NCBI RefSeq assembly: GCF_029210485.1
Contig: NZ_JARGET010000013.1
Location: 122,400 to 186,399, forward strand
Reading direction: 5' to 3'
Length of the DNA stretch: 64,000 nucleotides
DNA from: Hoeflea sp. YIM 152468
Lineage (GTDB): Bacteria > Pseudomonadota > Alphaproteobacteria > Rhizobiales > Rhizobiaceae
In this document: positions 55,027-63,938 of the stretch, in pieces
Position numbering within the stretch: the first letter of the stretch is position 1
How the letters are laid out: every line of letters begins with the position of its first letter
Translations under genes and position numbers: made by a program
The notes under the pieces: model-generated
Told to the model about the DNA's origin: nothing
What the model saw: the letters and a program-made list of their open reading frames with translations, nothing else
Databases searched by the model: none

Positions 55027-55821
55027 ATGACGCCTGAAGCCACACCCGCTCTCGCACCGCTGCCCGCCATCATGGTCGCGCCGAATGGAGCCCGTCTGAG
55101 GAAAACCGATCATCCGGCGCTGCCGGAAACCATTGCTCAGATTGTCTCCACTGCGCGTGCCTGCGCCCACGCTGGCGCAGACGGAATTCATGCCCATGTC
55201 CGCGACAAGGACGGCAACCATACGCTGGATGAGGGGCTATACCGGGAACTGCTTGCGGAGCTGGCCCAGGTCGTTCCGGACATGGTTCATCAGATCACCA
55301 CCGAAGCTGTTGGCCGGTATACGCCGATAGAGCAGCGGCGCCTGGTCCTTGCGCTCCGCCCCCGATCGGTTTCGGTATCACTGGCGGAAATGACATCGCA
55401 GGGATGGGACACCGAGGTCGAGCATTTCTACCGCTGGTGCGGCGAAAGCGGTGTCGCGGTTCAGCACATCCTCTATTCGCCCGACGACCTTGCCCATCTG
55501 CTGTCGCTGCGTGACCAGGGGCGGCTGCCGGCCGGACGGCTGCAAATGCTGTTCGTGCTTGGCCGGTACGGCCACGCGGTTCCGAGCCGGCCCGAAACCC
55601 TCCCGTCGTTTCTCAACCTGCTGCCGCAGCTGGCCGAACAGCCCGACTGGGCAATCTGCGCCTTCGGTCGCTCCGAATCGGCATGTCTGCGCGCTGCCGA
55701 ACGGCTGGGCGGCAAAATCCGCATCGGCTTTGAGAACAACACCCTGCACGAGGACGGCACCCTTGCCCGCGACAATGCCGAACGGATTGAGCACTTCATC
55801 GCCAGCCGCGACACCACCTGA
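55027..55821 (+). CDS. BKACE-family beta-keto acid cleavage enzyme (DUF849)
   Basis: The 264-residue TIM-barrel zinc enzyme of the 3-keto-5-aminohexanoate cleavage family exchanges the acetyl part of a beta-keto acid with an acyl-CoA. Zn ligands H55 and H57 are in GIHAHVRDKDG and E236 in IGFENN; PNGAR near residue 19 is also typical. It is shorter than most members (270-310). The start at 55027 is 35 bases past the regulator stop; an in-frame ATG at 54952 would overlap it. A beta-keto acid from amine or lysine-type breakdown would suit the neighbours, but the substrate is unknown. Confidence 0.88.
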   Translation: MTPEATPALAPLPAIMVAPNGARLRKTDHPALPETIAQIVSTARACAHAGADGIHAHVRDKDGNHTLDEGLYRELLAELAQVVPDMVHQITTEAVGRYTPIEQRRLVLALRPRSVSVSLAEMTSQGWDTEVEHFYRWCGESGVAVQHILYSPDDLAHLLSLRDQGRLPAGRLQMLFVLGRYGHAVPSRPETLPSFLNLLPQLAEQPDWAICAFGRSESACLRAAERLGGKIRIGFENNTLHEDGTLARDNAERIEHFIASRDTT

Positions 55822-55832
55822 CGGCGGCGAGG

Positions 55833-56600
55833 TTACAGCGAGGCGGTTATGCCGCCATCGACAAAAATGACCGTGCCATTGACGAAAGACGAAGCCTCCG
55901 AGGAGAGAAAAACGCAGGCCCCGACCAGTTCCTCGACCTTGCCCCAACGGCCCGCCGGCGTCCGCTTGGCAAGCCAGTCGCTGAACGCCGCATCCTTGAC
56001 CAGCGCCGCATTGAGCGGCGTGTCGAAATAGCCCGGAGCCAGACCATTGCACTGCAGTCCGTGCCTGGCCCAATCGGTGGCCATTCCCTTGGTGAGGTTG
56101 GCAACCGCCCCCTTGGTGGCGGTGTAAGGGGCAATTCCGGGACGGGCGAGTGCGGTCTGGACCGAGCAGATATTGACGATCTTGCCGGCGCCGCGGCGGA
56201 TCATGTGCCGCGCCACCGCCTGGCCGACATGAAACACGCTGGCGACATTGGTCTGCAGCAGGTTTTCAAACGCCTCTGCGGGAAACTCGTCGAGCGGCCC
56301 GCGGTGTTGCATGCCGGCATTGTTGACCAGAATGTCGATCGGTCCGATCTCTGTCTCAAAGCCATCCACCGCCGACCGCACCGCCGCATGATCAGTGACA
56401 TCGAAGATCAGGCTGCGGACCGAGCCTCCCTCGTCACGCAACGCTGCCGCCGCCGCGTCCAGCTTGCCGGTCTCGCGGCCATTGAGCACGATCTCCGCCC
56501 CCGCCTGCATCAGTCCACGTGCCAGCGCCAGGCCGATGCCCTGGGATGATCCGGTCACGAGCGCCCTCTTGCCCTCGAGATTGAACAAATTCGTGGTCAT
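55833..56600 (-). CDS. Short-chain dehydrogenase/reductase
   Basis: The 255-residue classical SDR has the cofactor motif TGSSQGIG near residue 16, NNAG near 90, and catalytic serine and YTATK near 140-157, ending with the VNGTVIFVDGGITASL segment. Closest in feel to gluconate 5-dehydrogenase-type enzymes. Start 56600 follows GGGAGG; the longer open frame is rejected. It is convergent with the BKACE gene (12 bases between stops). A role in making or reducing the BKACE keto substrate is possible. Confidence 0.9.
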   Translation of the reverse strand: MTTNLFNLEGKRALVTGSSQGIGLALARGLMQAGAEIVLNGRETGKLDAAAAALRDEGGSVRSLIFDVTDHAAVRSAVDGFETEIGPIDILVNNAGMQHRGPLDEFPAEAFENLLQTNVASVFHVGQAVARHMIRRGAGKIVNICSVQTALARPGIAPYTATKGAVANLTKGMATDWARHGLQCNGLAPGYFDTPLNAALVKDAAFSDWLAKRTPAGRWGKVEELVGACVFLSSEASSFVNGTVIFVDGGITASL

Positions 56601-56713
56601 CGATTGCCTCCCGTCACCCTCTGATTTCCAGCCTGCCACCGCAGTCAGAGCAAACCCGGCCCCTCCAGGCAACCCCGGCAGGAGGTAAAACCGCCGGGTC
56701 ACGCCGGTGACGC

Positions 56714-57082
56714 CTATGTCAGGAAAAGGCTGGAGCGCCAATCCTGCCGGCCAAGCATCAGCAGCAACAGCGCAATGGCGACCAGAACCTGGATGCTGAA
56801 GATGGTGGTGAGATAGGTTGCGAAAGGCTGCTTTTTCGTCTTGTGCCGCAGCAGCCATCGGCCCAGCAGCATGGCCGGTGCCCCGCCGAGCGCCGCCACG
56901 CTCAACAGCCGCGCTTCCGGCACCCGTCGACGGCCACGAAAGGCGCAGCTCTTGTCCCAGCCCAACAGGCCGAAGCCGGCCAGATTGACCGCCACTCCAT
57001 AGCCCAGCGCCACGAGAGAAATGGGGCTGCCGATGTCCAGCTTACGTCGCCACACAATCCGCGAAATAGGCCGCCACCCCAT
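56714..57082 (-). CDS. DUF1294 small membrane protein
   Basis: The product (122 residues from 57082) has three hydrophobic segments (about 18-40, 60-80 and 90-112). The GWDKSCAFRGRRRVPEARLL stretch (core WDKSCA) is the DUF1294 signature, with GGAPAMLLGRWLLRHKTKK following. The chosen ATG lies inside the end of the decarboxylase gene (41-base overlap) with GGAGG upstream; a start at GTG 57052 would shorten the overlap. Function is unknown. The overlap suggests co-expression with the decarboxylase. Confidence 0.75.
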   Translation of the reverse strand: MGWRPISRIVWRRKLDIGSPISLVALGYGVAVNLAGFGLLGWDKSCAFRGRRRVPEARLLSVAALGGAPAMLLGRWLLRHKTKKQPFATYLTTIFSIQVLVAIALLLLMLGRQDWRSSLFLT

Positions 57083-59336
57083 CGCTGCCAACCTCCTGCA
57101 CCAGGCCATGGATATCGGTCTCAAAGCCGGGGCATTCGCGGGCGAACTCTCGGTTGAACTTCAGATATTCGACGATCTCGGAGTTGAAGACCTCGCCAGG
57201 GATCAGCAGCGGAATTCCCGGCGGGTAGGGTGTCACCAGGCTGGTGGTGATACGGCCCTCAAGCGCGTCGATCGGCACCCGCTGTGTGGTGCGGTGGGCA
57301 ATATGGGCAAACGCATCGCTGGGCTTCATCGCCGGCGTATGATCGCTCAGATACATGTTGGTGGTCAGAATCGCGACATCATATTTGGCGTAGAGCGAGT
57401 GCACATGCTGACACAAATCGCGCAGGCCCATCATCTCGTAGCGCGGCTGTTTGGTGCAGAACTCCGGCATGACACGCCACATCGGCTGGTTCTGGTCGTA
57501 GTCGTCCTTGAACTGCTGCAACTCGGTCAGCAGCGAATTCCAGCGGCCCTTTGTGATGCCAATGGTGAACATGATGAAGAAGCTGTAGAGGCCGGTCTTC
57601 TCCACCACCACGCCGTGCTCGGCCAGATATTTGGTCACGATCGAAGCGGGAATGCCCGTCTCCTCGAACCGCCCATCGAGATTCAGACCGGGTGTGATCA
57701 ACGTCGCCTTGATCGGGTCGAGCATGTTGAAGCCCGGCGCCATGTCGCCAAACCCGTGCCAGGAATCCTCGCCATCGGATGACTGCACGCCATCGGCATC
57801 CGTCCGCTTGAGCACCCAATCCGTCGTGTCGCCAATGCCTTCCTCCTCAAGCTCGACGGGCGGGCCCCAGACCTCGAACCACCAGTCATCCTCGCCGAAC
57901 TCGTCGTCGACCTTGCGCATCGCCCGGCGGAAATCGAGCGCCTCGGCGAGGCTTTCCTCGACCAGCGCCGTGCCGCCAGGCGGTTCCATCATCGCGGCAG
58001 CCACATCGCAACTGGCGATGATGGAATATTGCGGGCTGGTCGAGGTGTGCATCAGATAGGCTTCGTTGAACAGATGGCGATCGAGCTTGGTGTCCTGGCT
58101 GTCCTGCACCAGCACATGGCTGGCCTGACTGATGCCGGCCAGCAGCTTGTGGATCGATTGCGTCGCATAGGTGACCGAATGCATCGGCCGCGCCCGCTTG
58201 CGGCCCATCGAATGGAAACTTCCGTAAAACGGATGAAAGGACGCGTGCGGCAGCCAGGCCTCGTCAAAGTGGAGGTTGGCGACATAGCCGTCGAGCAGAT
58301 CCTTGATGGTCTCGGTGTTGTAGAGAACACCGTCATAGGTCGACTGCGTCAGCGTCATGATTCGCGGCCTGATTGTGTCGGCGTCAACGCCTTCAAGCAG
58401 CGGGTTGGCGCGGATCTTCTCCTGGATGGACCCGACCTCGAAGGCGCTCTGCGGGATGGGGCCAATGATGCCGTGGTGGTTGCGCGTCGGCTTCAGGAAC
58501 ACCGGAACAGATCCGGTCATGATGATCGAGTGCAGGATCGACTTGTGGCAATTGCGGTCCACCACCACCACGTCTCCGGGCGCCACGGTGTGGTGCCAGA
58601 CCATCTTGTTCGATGTCGAGGTGCCGTTGGTGACGAAGAAGCAATGGTCGGCGTTGAAAATCCGCGCCGCGTTGCGCTCCGATGCACCGATGGCGCCGTT
58701 GTGGTCGAGCAGCTGGCCCAGCTCTTCGACCGAATTGCAGACATCGGCGCGCAGCATGTTTTCACCGTAGAACTGGTGGTACATCTGCCCGATCGGGCTT
58801 TTGAGAAACGCGACGCCGCCCGAGTGTCCGGGGCAGTGCCAGGAATAGGAGCCATCCTCGGCATAATTGAGCAACGCCTTGAAGAACGGTGGCTTGATGC
58901 CTTCGAGATAGCTCTTGGCTTCACGGATGATGTGCCGCGCAACGAATTCCGGCGTGTCCTCGAACATGTGAATGAAGCCGTGCAACTCGCGCAGAATGTC
59001 GTTGGGCAAATGGCGGCTGGTCTTGGTTTCCCCGTAGATGTAGATCGGCACGTCGGCATTTTTCCAGCGCACTTCCTCGATGAAATTGCGCAGGTTGAGC
59101 ACCGCAGGGTCCAGGTCCGGCCCGGAGCTGAATTCCTCGTCATCAATCGACAGCACGAACGCACTGGCGCGCGATTGCTGCTGCGCGAATTGCGACAGGT
59201 CGCCGTAGCCTGTCACCCCCAACACCTCGAAGCCTTCGTTTTCGATGGCCTGGGCCATAGCCCGAATACCCAGGCCCGACGAGTTCTCGGAACGAAAATC
59301 TTCATCAATGATGACGATGGGAAAGCGAAACTTCAT
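57042..59336 (-). CDS. Large PLP-dependent lysine/arginine/ornithine decarboxylase, standard form
   Basis: The 764-residue protein has the normal length and domain order of AdiA/LdcC/SpeC enzymes: N-terminal wing domain (1-130), PLP core with FFVTNGTSTSNK near 233, stacking H264 in NCHKSIL, D358 (HFDEAW) and Schiff-base lysine K397 in ATQSIHK, then the C-terminal domain with PYPPGIPLLIPGE near 700. AdiA-type arginine or lysine specificity is plausible; no motif fixes it. AGGA precedes the ATG. It shares ancestry with the 916-residue paralogue 8 kb away but lacks its N-terminal extension, so the two probably differ in substrate. Confidence 0.92.
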   Translation of the reverse strand: MKFRFPIVIIDEDFRSENSSGLGIRAMAQAIENEGFEVLGVTGYGDLSQFAQQQSRASAFVLSIDDEEFSSGPDLDPAVLNLRNFIEEVRWKNADVPIYIYGETKTSRHLPNDILRELHGFIHMFEDTPEFVARHIIREAKSYLEGIKPPFFKALLNYAEDGSYSWHCPGHSGGVAFLKSPIGQMYHQFYGENMLRADVCNSVEELGQLLDHNGAIGASERNAARIFNADHCFFVTNGTSTSNKMVWHHTVAPGDVVVVDRNCHKSILHSIIMTGSVPVFLKPTRNHHGIIGPIPQSAFEVGSIQEKIRANPLLEGVDADTIRPRIMTLTQSTYDGVLYNTETIKDLLDGYVANLHFDEAWLPHASFHPFYGSFHSMGRKRARPMHSVTYATQSIHKLLAGISQASHVLVQDSQDTKLDRHLFNEAYLMHTSTSPQYSIIASCDVAAAMMEPPGGTALVEESLAEALDFRRAMRKVDDEFGEDDWWFEVWGPPVELEEEGIGDTTDWVLKRTDADGVQSSDGEDSWHGFGDMAPGFNMLDPIKATLITPGLNLDGRFEETGIPASIVTKYLAEHGVVVEKTGLYSFFIMFTIGITKGRWNSLLTELQQFKDDYDQNQPMWRVMPEFCTKQPRYEMMGLRDLCQHVHSLYAKYDVAILTTNMYLSDHTPAMKPSDAFAHIAHRTTQRVPIDALEGRITTSLVTPYPPGIPLLIPGEVFNSEIVEYLKFNREFARECPGFETDIHGLVQEVGSDGVAAYFADCVAT

Positions 59337-59452
59337 GGCAACTTCCTAGCGGGGAAACAAGAAACAGCAGGGCATGGCGCGACCGGCCAACGGACAGCGT
59401 GGCGCCGGGCGGACAGCGGAACGCAGGCAAGGGTGTAAAAACGTGTCTTCAT
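59333..59452 (-). other. Possible upstream ORF coupled to the decarboxylase
   Basis: A 39-codon frame begins with ATG at 59452 (MKTRFYTLACVPLSARRHAV, then a proline- and cysteine-rich end) and stops at a TGA that overlaps the decarboxylase ATG (ATGA). Leader peptides that sense arginine or ornithine precede some decarboxylase genes. However, no clear ribosome binding site is present, and the overlap could be chance. Confidence 0.25.
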
Positions 59453-59830
59453 GGCGGATATGAGGCTGCGTCTGATCATGGTCATCCGGTGGTTATCCCG
59501 CATCCATCCCCCTTGCAAACGCATCACCCCCGAATGTCGCTGATTTCCTAGCACTGATCTCGCACATCCGGGACGAGATCAGCCATCTATATGCTGCTTC
59601 CGGCTGCCCGAAGCACAAGCGGGCTGAAAAAGCTGCCGCAACCGGTCGGTTGCGCATAAGCCGCCGGCAGATGCGATCGAGCCAGACGGTTGGTGCAGCC
59701 GATGACTGAAGACGACCTTCAGACACCCTTGCAGGAAGTCTGGCCGTAGCGGCGAAAGCGGGAGCGCCGCTCCTGCTGATTGTACTCAAGCGATCGCGGG
59801 CACCGCAATTTTGAGATCCCGGTCGAACAT
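59453..59830. other. 378-base gap, nothing recognised
   Basis: This region between the decarboxylase leader and the GntR stop holds only short frames without ribosome binding sites. No tRNA, terminator with T tract or repeat stands out. It presumably carries the decarboxylase promoter. Confidence 0.45.
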
Positions 59831-60511
59831 CTACTCCTCCGCATCGCGAAGGATCAACCGCTTGCGCACTGACAACAGATGCGCGCGCATCGCATCCGCC
59901 GCTTCATCAGGCTTTTTCCTCAGGATCGCCTGACAAATCTCATTATGCTCGTCAACGGTGACGAAATTCGCTGAAGGTTTGGAATCCGAACGTTGCGTTT
60001 GCCATACGTATGAGCGCCTCACGGCGTTCAGAGTTTCAAACACCGTCATCAGCAATTTATTTCTGGTCGCAGTCGCGATCGCACTGTGGAACCGGTTGTC
60101 CCACGCTTCAAAAGCACGCCAATCCGTTGCCTCGGAGCAGCGCTTGTAACACCGTCGCAGTTCCTTGTGGTCGCTCGAAACAGCATTCTCGGCTGCTAGC
60201 CGAGCCAGTTCAGGCTCAATGATCAACCGGGCATCCGCTATCTCATCCGGTGTCGTAATTCCACTAAGGTAGCGGACCTCAGACAGGTTCAGGACCGACC
60301 GGGCTCCAATAAACGTCCCGCGCCCGACCTGTCTCCAGACCCGGCCCTCACTTTCCAGCACGCTCATCGCCGAGCGAAGACCAGCCCGGGTCAGTCCAAG
60401 CTCTATGCATAGCAAGCGCTCAGGCGGAATCCGTTCGTTCAGGGCCAGGTCCTGTGCGTCGATATAGGTTCGCAATCTTTCGACAGCTTCGGAGATACGG
60501 TATTTGCTCAT
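59831..60511 (-). CDS. GntR-family regulator, FCD subfamily
   Basis: The 226-residue protein has an N-terminal winged helix (about 1-70, with LLCIELGLTRAGLRSAMSVLESEGRV) and a C-terminal FCD-type helical domain (about 85-215, with IIEPELARLAAENAV and WDNRFHSAIATATRN). The recognition region has AGLRSAM where most members have TPVREAL. It is divergent from the Kelch operon, with a 22-base palindrome five bases before its start codon, so autoregulation plus control of that operon is likely. Confidence 0.9.
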   Translation of the reverse strand: MSKYRISEAVERLRTYIDAQDLALNERIPPERLLCIELGLTRAGLRSAMSVLESEGRVWRQVGRGTFIGARSVLNLSEVRYLSGITTPDEIADARLIIEPELARLAAENAVSSDHKELRRCYKRCSEATDWRAFEAWDNRFHSAIATATRNKLLMTVFETLNAVRRSYVWQTQRSDSKPSANFVTVDEHNEICQAILRKKPDEAADAMRAHLLSVRKRLILRDAEE

Positions 60512-60515
60512 AGGC

Positions 60516-60537
60516 TGACCAATGCCCTAATTGGTCA
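60516..60537. promoter_or_regulatory. Palindromic operator for the GntR regulator
   Basis: TGACCAAT and ATTGGTCA are perfect 8-base arms around a 6-base spacer, immediately upstream of the regulator ATG and within the divergent promoter region. TGGTC half-sites are typical of FCD/FadR-type GntR proteins, which supports direct binding by the adjacent product. Confidence 0.7.
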
Positions 60538-60655
60538 CGGTTTGCACCTATTTTTTCAGCGTCATAGCATACAGAATTGTCTTTACTTAAAGGATCAGGC
60601 GTTCGGCGTCGGCACTGGTTGTTCGTGCACGCAGAAATTTATCAGGGAACCTCAA

Positions 60656-61654
60656 ATGACCAAGCTTGCGCTCTCGCTGGCATGCACGCAAACCGACCGG
60701 GCCGCTCCGATCCTGGACGCGCGGGTTCGTATCAGCGGATGTGACGTGATCCCGCTTCCCGGGGTGACCCAGACCATTTTTCGCCAGGTGCTTGAGGACC
60801 AGGCCTTTGACATCGCCGAAATGTCAATGTCCAGCCACCTTATTCAGGTCGACCGGGGCGTTCGCGAGTACGTCGCGCTGCCGGTATTCCTGTCTCGAAG
60901 CTTTCGCCATTCAGCCATCTATATCAACACCAAAAGCGGAATCAAAAAGCCGGAAGATCTGCGCGGATGCCGGTTCGGAGTCCAACAATTCCAACAAACA
61001 GTCGGCCTGTGGGTGCGCGGTATACTTACTGATGAGTACGGAGTGCGCAGTCAGGATGTGACCTGGATGAATGGCGGATTGGAGGCCCCTGGCGGCGGAG
61101 AGCGGTTGAAGCTCGACCTGCCCGAAGAAATCAGCCTCAGCCCGATACCGGCGACGGAGACGCTCAACGGCATGCTGACCGATGGTCGTCTTGATGCGCT
61201 GATAGCGACAAAGCCGCCCTCGTCCTTCACAAATGGAGACAGCCGGGTTGCGCGACTTTTCCCCGATTATCCAAGCGCGGAAAAGGATTATTTTCGCAAG
61301 ACCGGCGCATTCCCGATAATGCATTGTGTTGTTGTTCGGCAAAGCCTGGTCGACCAGCACCCATGGCTACCTGCAGAGATATTCAACGCCTTTGTCAGAG
61401 CGAAGGCCTTGGCTCTCGACGATATGAAACAGGTAAATATTCTTCGCCTGACGCTTCCCTGGATAGCCGAAACTGCAGCCGAAGTGCAGAGCCTGATGGG
61501 CGGAAATATTTGGAATTACGGCTTTAAAGAGAGCCGACATGAAATCGAGCACATGCTGAGATACGCCCATGGCGACGGTTTGACTGGCCGCCATCTGACG
61601 CCGGAAGAGGTCTTTGATCCCAGCACGTTCTCCCTGCTCGACAAGGTGCAATAA
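60656..61654 (+). CDS. 4,5-dihydroxyphthalate decarboxylase-family protein (binding-protein fold), first copy
   Basis: The 332-residue protein begins TKLALSLACTQTDRAAPILD with no signal peptide, followed by segments common to the Pht5-like family: QAFDIAEMSMSSHLIQ near residue 55, ALPVFLSRSFRHSAIYIN near 75, and EDLRGCRFGVQQ near 100. The fold is that of periplasmic binding proteins, but the lack of an export signal favours an enzyme or cytoplasmic sensor. The paralogue at 62822 has the same order of motifs. First gene of the GntR-controlled operon. Phthalate itself is only one known substrate. Confidence 0.8.
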   Translation: MTKLALSLACTQTDRAAPILDARVRISGCDVIPLPGVTQTIFRQVLEDQAFDIAEMSMSSHLIQVDRGVREYVALPVFLSRSFRHSAIYINTKSGIKKPEDLRGCRFGVQQFQQTVGLWVRGILTDEYGVRSQDVTWMNGGLEAPGGGERLKLDLPEEISLSPIPATETLNGMLTDGRLDALIATKPPSSFTNGDSRVARLFPDYPSAEKDYFRKTGAFPIMHCVVVRQSLVDQHPWLPAEIFNAFVRAKALALDDMKQVNILRLTLPWIAETAAEVQSLMGGNIWNYGFKESRHEIEHMLRYAHGDGLTGRHLTPEEVFDPSTFSLLDKVQ

Positions 61655-61665
61655 AGGAGATCTCA

Positions 61666-62697
61666 ATGCCTGATACAATTAACCATTCGCAGGTCGATCC
61701 GCTGTTTTCCGGATTGTTTGATCCAACGATTACAAGCATCCCGCAAGGCGTTTCCCAGCCCAAGCTCGATCCCATTCCAAATGCCCGCAACATGGGGGTC
61801 TGGAAAGAAGAAGCCCGAATGCCGATAGCAACCGCCGAAATGGGGGTTATTGCATGCGACGGGAAGGTTCATGTCATCGGCGGCTACGCCCGCGGTAAGG
61901 TTAACAGCGATTACCATCAGGTGTTCGATCCGGCGACCGGCGAATGGACACTGAAAGCACCCATACCCTATGCCTGCAACCATCTGAGCATGGCTGTTAT
62001 CGGCAAGCGGATATACAGCTTCGGCGGCTTTATCGAGCAGAACCGTTGCCCGCATTCCAACTGCTTTGTCTATGATGCCGACGCGGACGAATGGGAACGC
62101 ATTCCGAACCTGCTGCGACCGCGCGGTGCCATCTCGGCGGTGGAACTGAATGGACAGATACACTTGCTCGGCGGCCGCAACGTCAGGTCAGTCGATTGGC
62201 ATGAGATCTACGATCCGGAAACCAAGACCTATCAGCTGCTCAATGATATGCGTGGATCGACTCCGACGCAGCCGTTCGCCGGACAACGCTGCCACATGGG
62301 AGCGGTGGTGGTGAACGGGAAGATTCACTGCATCGGCGGACGCAAGGATTCCTACGATTTCAACACCGGTCTGCATTCAGTCTTTGATCCCGAAAGCCTG
62401 ACGTGGTCGTTCCGAACCGAAATGCCAACCATTCGCAGTGGGCACTGTGTGGCCTATGTGAACGGCAAGATACTGGCGTTCGGTGGAGAGGCGCGTGGCC
62501 TGGTGTTTGAAGCCAATGAGGCCTACGATCCTGAAACCGACAGGTGGGAGACAGTCGCTCCCATGCCGGTTCCACGGCATGGCCTGCATGGCGCGACGGC
62601 AGCGGTTCTAGGCAAGACCGTCTATGTGCCCGGCGGTGCGCCGATCACCGGCGGAAGCGTCCAGGGCGCCTACCACGACTCCTTTACATTCGGATAG
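61666..62697 (+). CDS. Kelch-repeat beta-propeller protein
   Basis: The 343-residue protein is made of about six Kelch repeats between residues 45 and 343. The GG doublets in HVIGGYARG, YSFGGFIEQ, HLLGGRNVR, HCIGGRKDS, LAFGGEARG and YVPGGAPIT are each followed by a Y-dipeptide-D and W element (for example VFDPATGEWTLKAPIP). No signal peptide is seen. AAGGAGA precedes the ATG 11 bases after the upstream stop. Bacterial Kelch propellers include isomerases such as NanM, so an enzymatic role is possible, but a scaffold between the two flanking paralogues is equally open. Confidence 0.9.
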   Translation: MPDTINHSQVDPLFSGLFDPTITSIPQGVSQPKLDPIPNARNMGVWKEEARMPIATAEMGVIACDGKVHVIGGYARGKVNSDYHQVFDPATGEWTLKAPIPYACNHLSMAVIGKRIYSFGGFIEQNRCPHSNCFVYDADADEWERIPNLLRPRGAISAVELNGQIHLLGGRNVRSVDWHEIYDPETKTYQLLNDMRGSTPTQPFAGQRCHMGAVVVNGKIHCIGGRKDSYDFNTGLHSVFDPESLTWSFRTEMPTIRSGHCVAYVNGKILAFGGEARGLVFEANEAYDPETDRWETVAPMPVPRHGLHGATAAVLGKTVYVPGGAPITGGSVQGAYHDSFTFG

Positions 62698-62821
62698 CAA
62701 ATCTAACGCCAAACAGAATCTGCCGTGGCCGAGGAACGTGCCGGCAGGAACGTGTGGCGCCTCCATCCGGACCGGAAACCTCATTCCGGTCCGGTAGGGC
62801 GAAATGGGAAAGGTACGGCCA

Positions 62822-63781
62822 ATGGAAGACTCCAAACTCAACATTTGTCTGCGCTTGCAGGGTAATGTCGCTCCACTTCTCAATGGCACAGTGAAAGTGA
62901 ATGGATTTGACCTCACTATCCATGATGAGGCGGCAATGAAGGGCGCTTTCCGGAGCATGGTCCGGGAAAACAAATTCGAGATCAGTGAGTTGGCGCTGAC
63001 GACCTATGTCGTTGCGCGGGAATACGGTGCGCAATTCACGGCGCTGCCAATTTTTCTCGTTCGCGAGTTTCACCACGGCGCGATCCTGTTCAACAGGAAC
63101 GCCGGCATCACCGACCCCCAACAACTTGAAGGCCGGGACGTAGGGGTGGATCGTGGATATACCGTCACAACAGGTGTGTGGGCACGCGAAATTCTCGCCA
63201 AAGAACATGGACTGAACCCCAGCCGGGTCAACTGGGTGTTATCCAGCGATGAGCATGTTGCAGATTATCGTCTGCCCGAAAATGTTCGGCACATCAAGGA
63301 AGGGCGCAGCCTGAGAGAGGATCTTCAGACAGGTGTGCTGCCCGCCACGGTCGGATTCTTTCCGCAGGACATTCCCGAGCAGTATACCGATATAGTTCCA
63401 TTGCACTCCAATGGTATGGAGGCTGGTCTCCGGGCATACGATCAGCGCGGACACTATCCGATCAACCATCTGATCGTTGTGCGCAACGATGTGTTGGCGC
63501 GTCATCCGGAATTGCCTGTTGCGCTGTTTGAAGCGTTCACAGAATCCAAGAAAATCTATGTTGATCAGTTGCGCGCGGGAGAAATCGAGGCCCCCACTGA
63601 TATTGATCGAATGCATGATCGGATACTCGACCGTGGTGACGATCCCCTGCCCTATGGCATAGAACCGAACCGCGCGCTGCTGGAGGGATATCTGGAGCAG
63701 TGTCAGTCGCAGGGTGTCCTGAGCCGCCCGGTGACGTTGGAGTCTCTCTTCGAACCGACGACGCGGAGATTGCTCGGCTAA
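62822..63781 (+). CDS. 4,5-dihydroxyphthalate decarboxylase-family protein, second copy
   Basis: The product (319 residues from 62822) is a paralogue of the protein at 60656. LNICLRLQGNVAPLLNG, the FEISELALTTYVVAREYG segment near residue 53, ALPIFLVREFHHGAILFN near 73 and QLEGRDVGVDRGYTVTTGVW near 100 parallel it. No signal peptide. ATG 62822 has AAGG upstream; an ATG 18 bases earlier is an alternative. The 124-base gap after the Kelch gene is within the range of one operon. The operon may have continued beyond it before the insertion sequence. Confidence 0.8.
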   Translation: MEDSKLNICLRLQGNVAPLLNGTVKVNGFDLTIHDEAAMKGAFRSMVRENKFEISELALTTYVVAREYGAQFTALPIFLVREFHHGAILFNRNAGITDPQQLEGRDVGVDRGYTVTTGVWAREILAKEHGLNPSRVNWVLSSDEHVADYRLPENVRHIKEGRSLREDLQTGVLPATVGFFPQDIPEQYTDIVPLHSNGMEAGLRAYDQRGHYPINHLIVVRNDVLARHPELPVALFEAFTESKKIYVDQLRAGEIEAPTDIDRMHDRILDRGDDPLPYGIEPNRALLEGYLEQCQSQGVLSRPVTLESLFEPTTRRLLG

Positions 63782-63786
63782 TTCAC

Positions 63787-63938
63787 ATGGTTATGGTCAT
63801 CAAAGAGAACCTCCGATCCTGGCGGTTGTCTCTCGTTACCCACAGACATGGCGAGATATACGAAGAATTTGCCTGGCAAGCAGTACCCGAAGTCTGGCAA
63901 CCCGAAGGAGGCATCTCATTACCTTGGCCGATGGCAAC
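63787..63938 (+). pseudogene. Possible gene remnant cut by the insertion sequence
   Basis: An open frame from ATG 63787 (MVMVIKENLRSWRLSLVTHR and on to GEIYEEFAWQAVPEVWQPEGG) runs into the presumed insertion-sequence end at 63939. It has no ribosome binding site and no family I recognise. It may be the start of an interrupted fourth gene of the operon, or chance. Confidence 0.25.

Noticed and set aside
60656..63781. Phthalate degradation operon
   Set aside because: The family name suggests it, but no dioxygenase, dehydrogenase or transporter of that pathway is present, and the family is broader than its name.
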